Part shown: one piece after another, positions 47,515 through 60,900 of the stretch | How the letters are laid out: every line of letters begins with the position of its first letter | How positions within the stretch are numbered: position 1 is the first letter of the stretch | Source of the DNA: Mactromeris polynyma | Lineage: Eukaryota; Mollusca; Bivalvia; Venerida; Mactridae | Direction: 5' to 3' | Length of the DNA stretch: 64,000 bases | NCBI GenBank assembly: GCA_032209605.1 | Contig: JASFXZ010000001.1 | Span: 33,856,619 to 33,920,618, forward strand | The notes under the pieces: model-generated | The model's input: the letters and a program-made list of their open reading frames with translations, nothing else | What the model was told of the DNA's origin: nothing | The model's database searches: none | Translations under genes and position numbers: made by a program

Positions 47515-50500
47515 CATCTTTGGATTATTCATATATGCACTGGCTAAAACTGTGTAATCTGTAGAGCTATAACAATACTTTCTCACTAGCATCGTAATGA
47601 TTTTGTTTGTGTCTAACTGTACCTCTGGACCTGTAATAACAGTAATAATAAGAGATAAAGGCAATGGTTTTAGTTTAATTGTCCTGTAATATACAGTAAA
47701 TGACAAGATAACAAAATACATGTAATAGACAAGTGGATAGAATTGGAAGCAAAAGCTTATTGAAATTCTCTCCACTGCAAACTAACAATAAGTACGAATG
47801 CTGTTGATAAAACAGTTAAATTTTATATTGTAATACTAATTAATAATGATAATATCTTTATTTCATGAAGATAACATAATAATGTAGAATTGATATAAAT
47901 AAATATGATTAATGATAAATCATATGTACAATAATAAAGATTACAAAAAAATCATTAATTCATACTAGAAAAAAAGATTAAATACCACATATTATAATGC
48001 AATAACGATTTATTAATATGAACTTATAAAAAATAAGCGTGTGTGACTGTATGACATTCCTCGTGTCTGAAACAGATATAATACAATTATAATGACAACA
48101 TATCTTATTCGCGTTGGAAAGTATTCCAACCAAAATATACAGAGAAGATTTCTATAACTGTTGAATTCTTTTTCCATTTTAAGCCGAAAACTTTTTGTAA
48201 ATGTGAAAACTAGATCAAATAGTTCTACAGACCTGTCATTTTTGAAAGATTAACCAATCCGCGTCAAGGTAACACACGCTGTTCGGGTGAATATAAGTTG
48301 GTTTAACGGCTAACGTAAGATTTGATTGGTTTACACAACACTGATATGCAAATAGCAAAGCCATGTTAGTACGACTGCGCCGTAAAACGATTATGCGAAT
48401 ATTGATGCCAGTGCTTGCTCTGTGTTCGATAATAATAAATAATAATAATAAACTTTATTTATTGAAGGTAACTCCTTAAGACATGCACATAAAACATACA
48501 TAAACTTAACTAACAAGAGGCCTTCATACATGCATAAATTATTACAATATAAACAGAACACCTGAAGAATAAGCATTATTATAATGCTAAACCAATAAAT
48601 CATAACAAATCATTTTAAAAATCGGAAGTAACAATATGGATGAAAGAAAGATTAAATAATTACAGGTAACGCCATATGCACAATACAATGCCTTCCCACA
48701 CAGACCCCGGGGGGAAACATACTAGGCAATGAGGAGGTGCTAGGGTAGACTTTGGACATAGTGGTGCAAGGAATGGTCTGTACGAGGAGGTGCTAGGGTA
48801 CACTTTGGACATAGTGGTACAAGGAATGGTCTGTACGAGGAGGTGCTAGGGTACACTTTGGACATAGTGGTGCAAGGAATGGTCTGTACGAGGAGGTGCT
48901 ATGGTACACTTTGGACATAGTGGTACAAGGAATGGTCTGTACGAGGAGGTGCTAGGGTACACTTTGGACATAGTGGTGCAAGGAATGGTCTGTACGAGGA
49001 GGTGCTAGGGTACACTTTGGAAATAGTGGTACAAGGAATGGTCTGTACGAGGAGGTGCTAGGGTACACTTTGGACATAGTGGTGCAAGGAATGGTCTGTA
49101 CGAGGAGGTGCTAGGGTACACTTTGGAAATAGTGGTGCAAGGAATGGTCTGTACGAGGAGGTGCTAGGGTACACTTTGGAAATAGTGGTGCAAGGAATGG
49201 TCTGTACGATCATAAAGAACAAATAAGGAGAATTTAGTGAGACAAAAAAGGGGAAATCATTATTGGATTGATTATATCACTGAACAAGTCAAGATAATCA
49301 GTAATAATTGGACGAAATGGGGGGGGAGAACATGTCGCAAATGAAACATGAATAATCATGAGAGATGAAAGAAGTGCTAATGCGGAAATTGTAACTTAAC
49401 ATACATCTAAAAACTTAAATAGAAATAATAACCATACAGCGATTTACAGACTTGGAACTGTCAGGAAACATAGTGGGAGTGTAGGTCGACTTAACAGCTA
49501 GCCTTCCTAGCCATTAATCGTTATATGGTCATTTAATTATATTAATGAAATTTAATAACTAGATAAAAAGATACAAAATTGACATCATATCATATAATAT
49601 AAAACATGGAGAAGTAAATAACGTCTATACTATAGACACATAAATATTGTGTGAAACAGTCATCAAGAAAGAAATTGGGAAGAACTTTCATACATAGTAC
49701 TTATTTTTTGGTAAATTATAATACGTTTTCCTGATGTAGGTGATGATGATTTCGTCATATGTACTTTTATACAATGATTTAAAGAAAGCAATTTTAAATG
49801 CGTTCAAAGATTGCTTCTGTCTTATTTCTACGGGAATTTCATACCATACCACCATACCAGAATAACCGAACGTGCCTTTCAAATATTGCGTTCGTGGTAT
49901 TTTACATGTTAAATCTGCATTTGTTTCCGATCGTAGTTTATATTTATAGTTGTTAGATTTTTTAATTAACATACAAAAATATTTTTGGGCATGGGTATTT
50001 ACAGGTTTATATATTTCAATTCCTATCTGATATTTGTATCTTATTGTAAATGGAAGCCATGATAACTCCAGGAACATGATGGAGTTTTAGTGGTAGTTGC
50101 CCTTGCTGAACACTTTTGTAATTTAGAAACTTTGTATATATTTGTTTGACTACATTTCCCCCAAATTGTTACACAGTAATCAAATAGTGGTAGGATATAT
50201 GCATTGTAGTATACATTTTTCATTTCATGTGTTAAGAAGTTTAAAATTCATTTCAGTAAATTTAGTTTATTTGTATTATTTTATAACAGTATTTTATTAT
50301 TCGATAGTAGGTCTGTGTTAAAAATATAAGTCTAACAGCGATGTCAGTACTGGCTCTGTATTCAATCCAAGTTTGATCTACGATATACGATCGCTGTGCG
50401 TTGTGTGAAAGACTAAATTATGAATTGCTAACATAATAGTTTCTGTTGTCGTTACGAGTATGTAGCAGAGATCAAATATCAGGCAAGATCATCATTGATG

Positions 50501-52904
50501 TTTCAGGCTTACTATTATTTCATTCAAGCCAAACAAATTCACTATAAAAGTCTTATGTCTTAAAATACTTGCAACAATGTCACCTATTTCATTCCACTAT
50601 ACTACTAACGACAACTGAAACTACTGTGCTAGCATTTCATAATTTAATCTTTCACACAAGGCACAGCGATCGTATATACACCGTATTCATAGATTGATCA
50701 GGATAAATGCCTAAACATGTTTTGTAATTATTCACTTACCTCAGTCGTTATTATTTAAGTGGCGCGGTGCTATTTTAGGTTGTAAGCCGTGTATAATTAT
50801 GTCAATGCCCACTACGACAGTTTACCAAGATTCTTGTACGCTATAGTTTTCTGATCTTATAAAGTCATTTTTAAACAGTCTGTGACAATACAAGTATTCA
50901 ATTTCACATATATATATATGTAAAAAACGTACGTACAAAAATGTATTATTTTCTTACAAATAAGCAACACATTTTCTGTTTTCATTGAACTTTTTGTTGT
51001 TGTCGTAATTGATATAAAATGAACGTATAAATTATTTCTATTACCACGTTCAAGTCATTGTTGTTCTATACACCCCCCAAGGGTATATTAAGTTAGAATT
51101 AGGCAGAGGCAACTTCAACATGCTGTCGAAACACAGTGGGGTGGCTAAGTTAATCGCTAACGATAATGATCAAGAGACGTTAAATTAGATTATATAATCG
51201 GTTATAGCATGATCATGGAGTCAATATCGATTACTGATTATTGACCATTTTTGACAAGTGTCATTTTCGCATGGAAGGGAGACAACCAAATTTAGAGAAA
51301 ATGGCTTTAACAAAGCCACTAATCTAGCGAGACCATTCTTGATATTTATCCAAGAAAGCTGCACATGAGACTCTTATATTCCAACGTCTTTTCCCATTCA
51401 TGTGATATTTCCTGATATTTCATGAGTCACGTGGTTCTATGCGGTGTCAGTGATCTTATTCGAACTTTGCTCTGACAAGTCATTTTTTGCGCGGAGAATG
51501 GTATACTTGAAATGTTGTCTTTAGGCAGAGAAAATCTGGAAACCTCGTAAATTAGTCTTGCAAGTAAATTATGTTAGGTTGTGTCAGACCGTAATTTTAT
51601 ATCGTTCAAGTCAATTACACATTCTTTCCAAACATTTACCAATGTATAATCAGAGATGGGCCCTTATTGCCAAACAATTGTTACCTCATTCTAATACCAC
51701 TCTCGGAGTTCGCAATACGTTCAAACACGCATACATCTTTTCGTCTATAAAAGCCAGTACTTACGGTATAATACCGGTATACACATGTATACACGGTATA
51801 CAATATGTCTGGTTGAATAGCATTCATTCATGTGCCACATTCACAGACCTGCTTAAGAGCCTCATATATCAGTGTACATATTTCTACAAAAACTATAATG
51901 ATATATGCACTGATTTATTAAACCCAAATAAAAGCCTAGGATAAAATTGCCAATTTGTTCTCGCGTCTGGCGCCAGACTGGCATACCACTATTCATTTAT
52001 TCCAATAGTGCGACGGTATACGACGGGAATCTTAAAATAGAAAAAGTTCGAACTGGGACCAAACTTGTCCCAGATCAGACGATGAGTTGTTCATAGATTG
52101 AACTTAATGTAATAAATGTCATACCGTCATCAAATCAAATGAATGATGTTGTTGTTGAATAACCAAAAATACGGAATGGAAATTTCATCGTCTGCGTTTC
52201 CCTGGGGTTAGACAAATTTAGTGATTTGATCCTGAATTATGAATTACGAAGAAAAACATGTCGACAGTACGTTTGTCATAGAAGGTCCTAGATATTCAGT
52301 AGATTTTGTAAGAATAAGTTTCAACGCGAAAATATCATCTTCACGAAGGCACTGCATTTGAATGAAATATAATTGTTTATAAAAAACATGTTGACGAAAT
52401 CCTCAAACGAGTAAAAAAAGAAAAGATGCATGGCGCGTTTCTCTGTTACTTTGTAACTAATTAAACTATATTGGTCAATATGCAATACAGATAACAACAA
52501 ATACACCACCAGGTAGAAATTCGAATTATCTTTCCGTTTAAGTTCGAATGTTGCTGTCAGTGCTAGCTCTGGATTCGCTACTAGGTCTGTACTCAAATAT
52601 TTAGACAAATTGAATAACGATGTACGATCTGGCTCATTATTCGACTTCAGATATGTATTCGGCGCAGACCAGTTTCGAATGTTGCTGTCAGTGATAGCTC
52701 TGGGTTGGAGTTTGGGTATGCATTCAAATATTTAAGTTTAGTAACGATGTCAGTGCTAGCTCTGTATTCAACCTATGTCGTTATTGAATGTTGATGTACG
52801 ATGCGCCAAATTCACTCAACTAAACAAAACACAAACTCTCATGCTGTTCATTTCTTACCTAAGACTACTTTGTCCGCGTCTTTCACTTCTTTGAAACAAT
52901 TCAT
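47515..52904 (-). CDS. Candidate first and internal exons of the unrecognised minus-strand gene
   Basis: Exon A (52859-52904 coding) starts ATG at 52904, encodes MNCFKEVKDADKVVL plus one base, and ends at donor G|GTAAGA. Exon B (47515-47630) has acceptor TGTTATTACAG, two bases completing the glycine codon, then 38 residues (PEVQLDTNKIITMLVRKYCY and onward to MNNPKM) and donor ATG|GTATTT. The phases match exactly. A short uORF (ATGTCGGTTAACAAAGTATG) runs into the start codon, its TGA overlapping the ATG. Exon B frame would otherwise stop five codons later. Both exons lie on the same strand as the terminal exon at 45815-45972, so one gene is likely. The 5.2-kb intron contains a LINE fragment. 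The family is unknown; the whole chain needs transcript support. Confidence 0.4.
48427..50240 (-). mobile_element. 5'-truncated LINE remnant, minus strand
   Basis: Near 50220-49688 the minus strand encodes the C-terminal part of a non-LTR reverse transcriptase, broken by a frameshift near 50080: YILPLFDYCVTIWGKCSQ, then LSWLPFTIRYKYQ, then PRTQYLKGTFGYSGMVVWYE. These match the common order of the thumb/C-terminal region in jockey/CR1-like LINEs. Downstream on the minus strand come a 3' UTR-like stretch (shared with 2083-2190), a 53-bp minisatellite, and the tail AATAAATAAAGTTTATTATT ending in TTA repeats near 48427-48450. The 5' part of the element is absent and the copy is inactive. Confidence 0.7.
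48731..49209. repeat. 53-bp minisatellite, nine copies
   Basis: The unit starts GAGGAGGTGCTAGGGTACAC and ends GAATGGTCTGTAC; 479 bases give nine near-identical copies. GGACATAG alternates with GGAAATAG and GTGGTGCAAG with GTGGTACAAG between units, so higher-order doubling is possible. It sits inside the 3' part of the LINE remnant. Confidence 0.95.
50384..50676. mobile_element. 293-bp inverted-repeat (foldback) element
   Basis: The left arm begins TATACGATCGCTGTGCGTTG and the right arm, on the opposite strand, TATACGATCGCTGTGCCTTG. The arms continue to match for about 80 bases (TGTGTGAAAGAyTAAATTAT, then GTTTCwGTTGTCGTTA). Ends start with TA, compatible with a TA-target element. The centre (about 50470-50590) is unique AT-rich sequence. 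Confidence 0.75.
52543..52800. repeat. Diverged direct repeats with motif CAGTGCTAGCTCTGTATTC
   Basis: Three overlapping, diverged units contain GAATGTTGCTGTCAGTG and TAGCTCTG followed by TCAAATATTTA and AACGATGT. Related single copies lie at 50338-50365 (CGATGTCAGTACTGGCTCTG) and 48399-48428 (TGATGCCAGTGCTTGCTCTG). This is a dispersed repeat family local to 48.4-52.8 kb of unknown origin. Confidence 0.6.
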
Positions 52905-52959
52905 ACTTTGTTAACCGACATTTCTCCTACTTGAAGAAAACTTGGGTTTCTGTTCATGA

Positions 52960-54974
52960 AATGGGCTTAAGACGACGAAAATAAATCAGGATATTAAATT
53001 TTGATTACAATGCCAAATTTGCAGCCTAAAATATCCGTGTTTAAGGATTCAACGGAAATTGTAAATTATATAAGGCCGTAGTAATGTCTTTTGTGCAAGA
53101 AACTAATGCTGATTTTTGACTGACATTTCTGTGTTGCTACTTCAGTAAGACAGATTACCGTCGACTTTTTCCGAATGACAAATGACCCAATTACTATCGT
53201 CTGCTATACAATACTTTTTTTGCCGGGAAATGAAAAATCCCATACCGAGACTGATTACTTTGTACATTACTACTTATCTATCGCTCATTCGTGATTGCGT
53301 GAAGTAGTGGTGACATGAAGTGTATTAGTAAGATTCTTTCCTCGACGCTCGTTGGATGAATAATCACATATAACAACTAGAGTTAACATGAAGGCATTGT
53401 GACGGGCGCTCGGGCCGGTGATAATTTTGCAGTCTGTGACATTTGTGCCATTATGAGTATTACACGTAACATTTATTTCCTAAGAGGGTTCAATTAAGAC
53501 ACATTTTACTCTTGCTCGAGAACAAACACAAGATGATTTATAAGTAAGAGAAATGTAAAATATGCGTTACAGTACCTTGTTGCAATCTTAACATGCTTCT
53601 TAAACTGTTCACTCTACAGTCTAACTTGTCTGTAAGAACTTCTGGTATTATAACATTTTGTTTTGAATGTTAGTAGTGAGAGTTATGGATTTTACTTTTA
53701 TTGAGCAACTTGTAGGTTCAGCTGTGTGCTTTCTGTGCGCACATTTGTTAGTGATGTTCCAAACATATGCAATACTGGACTGGAGTATGATTTTTATTTG
53801 ACTTTATTTTTCGAATCCTACTTAAAAGGTATGCCACTTGGTATTCATTTTACTGGCCTTGAAACACTGTAATATTCTTGTCTTTGAACTTTTTAACTTA
53901 ACTTTAACTTTGATAGACTTGCCAGGTCTTTGTGTACCGTTATTCACAAAAAAAGTAAACAAATTGAATAAAAACACAAATGTAGTCAGACATCAAACTT
54001 GGTATGTAGATCTATACTTCGCTCCGGTTCGTGTTGAGGATTTCTAATCTGTCCGTGCACCTGATTGGTTCGCTGTATAGTGATAATTATAAGGTAATAA
54101 GGACATACATCTTGTGGTTTAGTCAGATTTATGTCTGCTACCATTTCTCGCAAACACTCGCTATCTTTCTGAGGCACGCGTACACGCTGGTGGTAATAAC
54201 GTTTGGTGCAAGTTTCACCACACATTCAACACTGGCATCTTTCATTTATTTACTTTTCAGATAGTTCAGACACAGTGATAAGATGTATCAGACAGGCCCA
54301 CGCAATCCGTGATTACATTTGTCGTGCTTCTCTGTGACGAAACACCACGATTTGGTCATGCTGATAGTCAAATTATTTGTTAATGCCTGCGTCTTCACCT
54401 AAGACTTTATGACAAATTATGTAATCATCCTCTATTGGCTGTGATGCATGACATTGGTATACAATGACCATATACATAAACCAGGATACATCTACAGCAA
54501 CAGTGCTTTTGCGGTAAACGTGGGCTTTGTAATATCAGTGACCAAGTGTATCCATAACAATCAGATTTGTGACCATCACCTTCCGTGCTTCTTTCTCACA
54601 GTCGGTATTATATCTATAAATGCACGTATCACACCAACCGCAACGCAAGGAAATAAACATTAAACTGACAAGGATGTGTTAGGCATAAGACGTGTTATTT
54701 TATCACCTGTATACGTTTTATAATCGCATTCTGAGATCGATGTAAGTGGTTTTATGTTTTCTTCCATACGTTTTCTTTCTCGGAATAAAGAGAAAACAAT
54801 GTTGTAGAACGTATAACATGACAGACGTAACAAGCAATTATATGAACTCGAGTATAGTAACCCACGTACTTATTAATTTATTCATAAGTAATGCACATGT
54901 ATTTGTATCCGAAATAAAATATACTGGTTCTTTATAAAGCGCCTTGAAGTACTATGCATAATTATCCATACAGT
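52960..54974. other. Spacer between the minus-strand unknown gene and chitin synthase
   Basis: It should hold the promoter of the minus-strand gene beginning near 52.9 kb and the 3' UTR of chitin synthase from 54974 leftward. I see no coding exon. AATAAA-type signals on the minus strand are present but none is clearly preferred. Confidence 0.4.
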
Positions 54975-57900
54975 CTATACAACAGAAGCCGGGTCATTAC
55001 TATCAGCGTGAGAAAATTGTGCTTTAATATCTCCCTCATCATCCCAAACACCTTCTTCGTCTTTACCTTGGTTTTCGTATCGAAATCTTTTCTCAAAGGC
55101 TTTCCGCAGCGCCGCGCCACTTGCATTTCCTCTTGCGTTAAATATGTCGTGTTCCCATTGTGAATGCTGACCACGTGGTTTCACATGTTGTGACCTGTGT
55201 GTATATTGTAAGTTAGATTCTCCGGTTACTGTAGACATATTGTCTAAATATTCTTCATCCTCAGTATCATAATCTGCCAGCGGTTCGTCATAGCATGGGA
55301 TTGGCTCGTTCTCAATGTTGCATAACTTCTGTAACTCCATCGACTTTGATATAATATCACGCACTTTGTCCTTCTCTGTAAAGGTTTTGCCACATGAAAT
55401 GTCGGTTATAGACAACATATGAAGCAATGTTCCCCATCGATGTATAAACATACCTAAAAACTGTACACATAGAATGATCGCAAAGAACGACAGGAATAAT
55501 AAACCCAACGGTTCAAACGACAGGTCCTCCGTAACATTCCATCTTGGTATTTTGAAGAACAACGCCTCTCTTAGATCTTCCTGTAATATCTGTAATTGCA
55601 TCGTCAGTGCAATCCATAATGCGCTTGTCATAAAGAATCCAAAAACCACATTGTTCCGTAAGTTTTTCAGATCTTCCAGGACCTTTTCTTGGTGACACTT
55701 GTCTTCTATTAGTGGATGTAAATACCGAGCAATCATTTGCTTCCAGAAAGTAGTTTCCTTTTCTGTCAAGTGCTTGATTGGTCCATTACCGCAAACGTCA
55801 GACTTCAGCCATCCAGGATTATCAATTTCTTCTCGCCGAAGCCATACTGGAATATGGTTATCAGGTTTTATTGTTTCATTAATCGGTTTATCGGGGTTTT
55901 CTGAGATGTCTACTTGTTTGTTTATCTTGTCATTATCTGGTTTTGCATTTTGTTCAGTTTCACTGGTCTTCTTCTGTGAACGAAGCTCTGTGATAAGTTC
56001 TTCTAGCAGTTCGTCAGTTTTTGAAGTTTCTTTTGTTGCAACATCACTTCTTATTTGTCTTAATACAGCTGATAATTCTTTGAAGAAAGAGTTTAGACCT
56101 AACCAACCAAAGAATCCTTTTTTCTTTGCTTCTTTCTTCAATCTATTTTCTTTTGCTATTCGTTCTTCTTCTTCTTTCTCTTCTCTACTCTTTCTCTTGG
56201 GAACCTCTCGTGTTCCCCATGACACTGTGTTCATATTGCAAAGATAATAAATCGTCAGCAAAAGGTATCCAGTCGGCAGGCAGATGAAATATAAAGCGCC
56301 CGGAATCACGCAGAAGAATTCTTCGGGGTGCATAAGCGCCGCTATGAAAAAAATCACAATCAGCAATATCATGAAAATAACATTCGGACTGGTAAGTCCT
56401 CCTTCAATCGCTTGTCCTATCGTTCCAACAAACACAATGGTCATCAGTATGGCGTACACAGCGCTCATGATGGAAGCAATCGTCATCTGAGTGCTAGGCT
56501 TGGCGTAAATACAAACAATGATAAAGAATACAGCGGGAATCAATGCCACCAAATATGATTCTACGACGGTAAGTTTGAACACAACGACGAATGCCCCAGC
56601 AAGCATAAGAAGTATAGTAGCCGGTCCGAGAATAGTTGATATCATCAAACAAAACTGATACAGTATATACAATGTGCTTACATTGTCGTTTATACTGATG
56701 GTTCCGCGCCAATTCCCTAACAAATCAACAATATTCGCTAATGTACTGGGGCCCCAGCGACGGCGTTGATTGAAGAATTCCGAAAACGTCTCCGGCGCAT
56801 GCGTCAGTGCGTCAGCCGCTGCGCAGTACTCGATACGATAACCTTGTTGTAGAAGTAATGTACTAAGCCAGCGATCTTCTCCTGAAAAATGTTTTTCGTA
56901 AATAATTAAGTATTTTTGAATTGCATGTACTTCTAATGGGTTAACTATGATATCTAGAGAAAGTAAATAGTATTTTTTCAAAGTACATGCAATAATTATT
57001 TGAACACTGAAACAAAGTATTACGTCCGTATTTTGTCTTGTAAAATATTCTTACACATTAGTTGTGTACATACATACTACCGTACATTACATGGTGTTGA
57101 GAGTTTGAGTCGAATGTATGTATGGGTTTTTATGAAAGCAGGTCAGGGATATACAAATGTATTTGATTTAATCTTATGGATAATAAAATCTGTTCGGTCA
57201 TTGTATATATACCTTGATCGAATTGTATATAATGTCCTGCCTCTGTAGCACGGGTAGCGTAGGTTCGAGTCACATTGTCGTCCATGAGAGCTGAACCACG
57301 GAACAAACTGAAACATCCGGGTGCACACGTGACACAGCCGAATACGTGTTCTGTAGCCTTCTGTAGCCAGTGACCTATTGCATACTCGAATTGTTGATAC
57401 CACAGTAACGGTCCTGCAAATACATCCATTTCCGTTTTGAAATACGCATAATTTGTTTTATGTTACAATTATAATAAACGAAAGTAAATCGTAAACAAAT
57501 CGGATGCAATCTCCTAGGTAGAGTTATCGGCCGTTGCTCACTTAATCACCTTGACAATTGGCGAGATGTATAGAGTTTGGACAACACTTGAAAACAGTTG
57601 TTTTAGATTTCCTTCAACAACTTGCGAATGAATAATGAGACAGTCAAGTAAGCATGTCACAAAGCTGATATTTTAATCATATACAATTATTTTAAACAAA
57701 ATAAATAGCGAAAGATATATTTTATAACACGTGACTCATTGATAGCAAAGATCGTTATTTCGAACTTGATAATTGTATAATATTACGTGTCTGAGTCCAC
57801 TGACCTGATGAGTCTACCTTACAACTGACTAGACCAACATATTAATGTAACTGATGACGACAAATAAAACTTAGAATGGAGTTATATATAGATAATTGTA

Positions 57901-60900
57901 AAGAGATGATAGTACAGAACACAACAGATGGTCTAAGTTGATATAATATACAGTAAAACCTCAGTTTGAGATCACCTCAATAATAAGACCACATCAAAAG
58001 TAAGAACACAATATTGTAGTCCATGTTCACTATTTAATCTTTATTCAGCCTCAATATTAAGACCACTGCTATAAGAAGATCAGTTTTCAAGATTCCAGAT
58101 GGTGGTCTTATTATTGCGATTTACTGTGTCTGAAACGCGGCGCCAAATCAAGACAAGAAGAACAACACTAAGCATACCTGATCCAATAGGATGTGTCCTG
58201 GCGCACGCTGCCCCTACCTTCTTGTTTGTCTTCAATCTATCCGTCAGTAACCGTACAGCATCAGGATGGAAATCTACATCTCCATCCAGCGCCAATATGT
58301 AAGTGTTCTCTGCCTGTACAATGTGCAAATATCAGCCTATTAGGTACATTAGACCGTAGTGAATGTAGACAGGTGGTTATTACACTTATTATAACACTCA
58401 TAGATTTATCAAGTGTTAGAACCCATAATTTAACCTCAATAATGGATTCCATTTATTTAATTAGATGTAGACTGAACAAAACAAGCAACCAGGGGAAACT
58501 CTAGTATGCACATTAACAGATCAATGTACACACCAAACCTATTGGCAATCTTTTATGATCGATGATATTGCTTCTTGAGTTCATTTTACTAACCATCAAC
58601 ACGTGCCAAATAGTTCAAAAAGTACTACATTTTGTTTTAGTATCATAAAAGAGATATTTGGGAGGTCCGTGATGTCATTTTTCTCTGTTTCGTGTAAATC
58701 AGATTTAGTTCAGCGTAATGAAACATATCGTTGCGTCAATATTATTATGTTCATAAATATGTTTTGTTTTGTGTAACGCAGTTGGGGGACTTCAAACTCG
58801 TCTAGCATGGGACGTTTATCCCGATGTCTTCACTATCACATGGCTGATATAACAGCGGGGGAATCAAAGCGCTGTGATGAAGTGTGGTAAAATGTATAAA
58901 CATATGATACACACCTGTACATGGGCTTCGTCTGTTACGTAATTAAATATAACACTCCTGGTGAAATGTGCTGCTTTACGTCTGCGCCTGAGTTGTGACT
59001 GTGTAAGTTTGACTCTCTGATAATCTCCATCAGTGGTCTGTACATCCAGTAATCCCTTGGTGAGTGTGTTCTCAGACTGAGCCAAGATACGGTAACCAAG
59101 CAGATAGTACATGTACATTACCTAAAATATCATACAAATGGTTAGCTAAAACATACGTTATGGATTGACTCGCTATTCACAATTGCCTTTCAAAAAAACG
59201 GGATATTCTAAAATATACGAAATACATACATTTTGTATGTATACAATTTGCTGCGGGCACTGTTATTTTAACATTTATACATTTGCAATGTGTTTATATG
59301 CTTTACGACACTCAAACTAAGGGACAGTAAATCCATCACTTATTTATATCCTATAAAGCACTATTCAAGGACGTATCTGCGTTAACGCCCGGTATGCCAA
59401 GATTACACCTAAACCTACAAAAAGTTAAAGAACGAAACATCCATACATACCTATTGGTGCAATTGTGATATTAAAGCATGTAAATACTCAAGACAAATAG
59501 TAAACCTGTCTAATACGCACGAAACAGTATCCTTAAATTTCTATTAGACAACACTTTTCGACAATCGTTAAATGCGCCTGTATGATTGTACAGCTACATA
59601 CGTAATCGCAATGAAGCCAATTTAACAAATAATGCCACCAATACTAATTAACATTCACCGTCAAATACCAAAAATAAATGGATCAAACCTGAGACCATCG
59701 CTTCTTGTGCCGGATTTTATGTTTATCTTTGAGATGTGTGATCAGTTTGGTGCCACCAGGAAGTCGCCATGTAAGTCGACCTCCATAAGGGGTTGGTGTT
59801 CGTGTTGGTGGTCCGAGTGACATCTGACGTTCGTGGACAGAACTGAAATGGCGCCAAACAGAGCGTGTAACTGCGACATTAAGCCAACTGTGTAGTGTAT
59901 ATAAACTTTTTGTCAAAAGCGATGCCGATAGAATGTTTATATTGCGCCTAGTCTTGGTTCCAGCATGCCGCTTGCCTAGTCTTGGTTCCAGCATGCCGCT
60001 TGCCTAGTCTTGGTTCCAGCATGCCGCTTGCCTAGTCTTGGTTCCAGCATGCCGCTGCCTAGTCTTGGTTCCAGCATGCCGATGCCTAGTCTTGGTTCCA
60101 GCATGCCGCTTGCCTATTCTTCTTACGATGTTACATCTTCTTCCAACAAAACCTCGACAGATCGCAGGTAACTCGGTACGATAAATATCGTTGAGTTATG
60201 CTATAAATTTGTGGCCGAACTCGGTCTAATACGCGCCATACAATCTTTCCCAGTGTTAAAGTGCTAACATCAACCATCATAAGACTTTATTTCACGAAAA
60301 TATATACATTCGTGCGGCAAAAGAACAGTAAACATGTCTTTCAAATAGCAACGACCTTGCTTCTGTGAAATATCTCTTCAATCAAGGGTTTTGCCAGATT
60401 GCCTTACAATTGTTTTGTAAGAGACAAGTAGGCAGTAGCTTGGTGCTGTGTGTGTGTCACAGGCGACACCACAATACTATAGAGAGTGTATAAGCTGTCT
60501 GAATCAACACACATCAATCTAGACGTTCAGAAAGCAGGCGGCAAAACTGACAACAGTGATACCAAGTCTTATTTTCCTTTTTTAGGCTCTAAAAATCAGC
60601 TTGCAGATTGGTAAACAAATGCAATCTCATCAGACATTCCCTCTCTTGAGCATCAACCTTTCTTCAACAATAAGCTAATTTTCCCGCAGTAAGATTTTAC
60701 TATAAGTTTAGCCTCTTAAGAGCAACTACCTCTAAACAGCACTCACATGTGCGTCTCTCAAAGGGTGTCGCCCCAGAGAGGTTGTACTGTACTTATAGCA
60801 GTTGGTCACGCATCAGTTGTACAGGAAACATAATCAATAGATCAGAACAGAGTGATTTATCATGACAACAAATATCAGGGAAAAGAAGTTAAACTCAAAT

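Noticed and set aside
46577..49209. Regular direct repeats that could suggest a CRISPR array
   Set aside because: The repeats are contiguous without unique spacers, and the sequence is from an animal genome.
55699..56247. 182-codon plus-strand frame rich in Ser and Phe
   Set aside because: It is antisense to the last chitin synthase exon.
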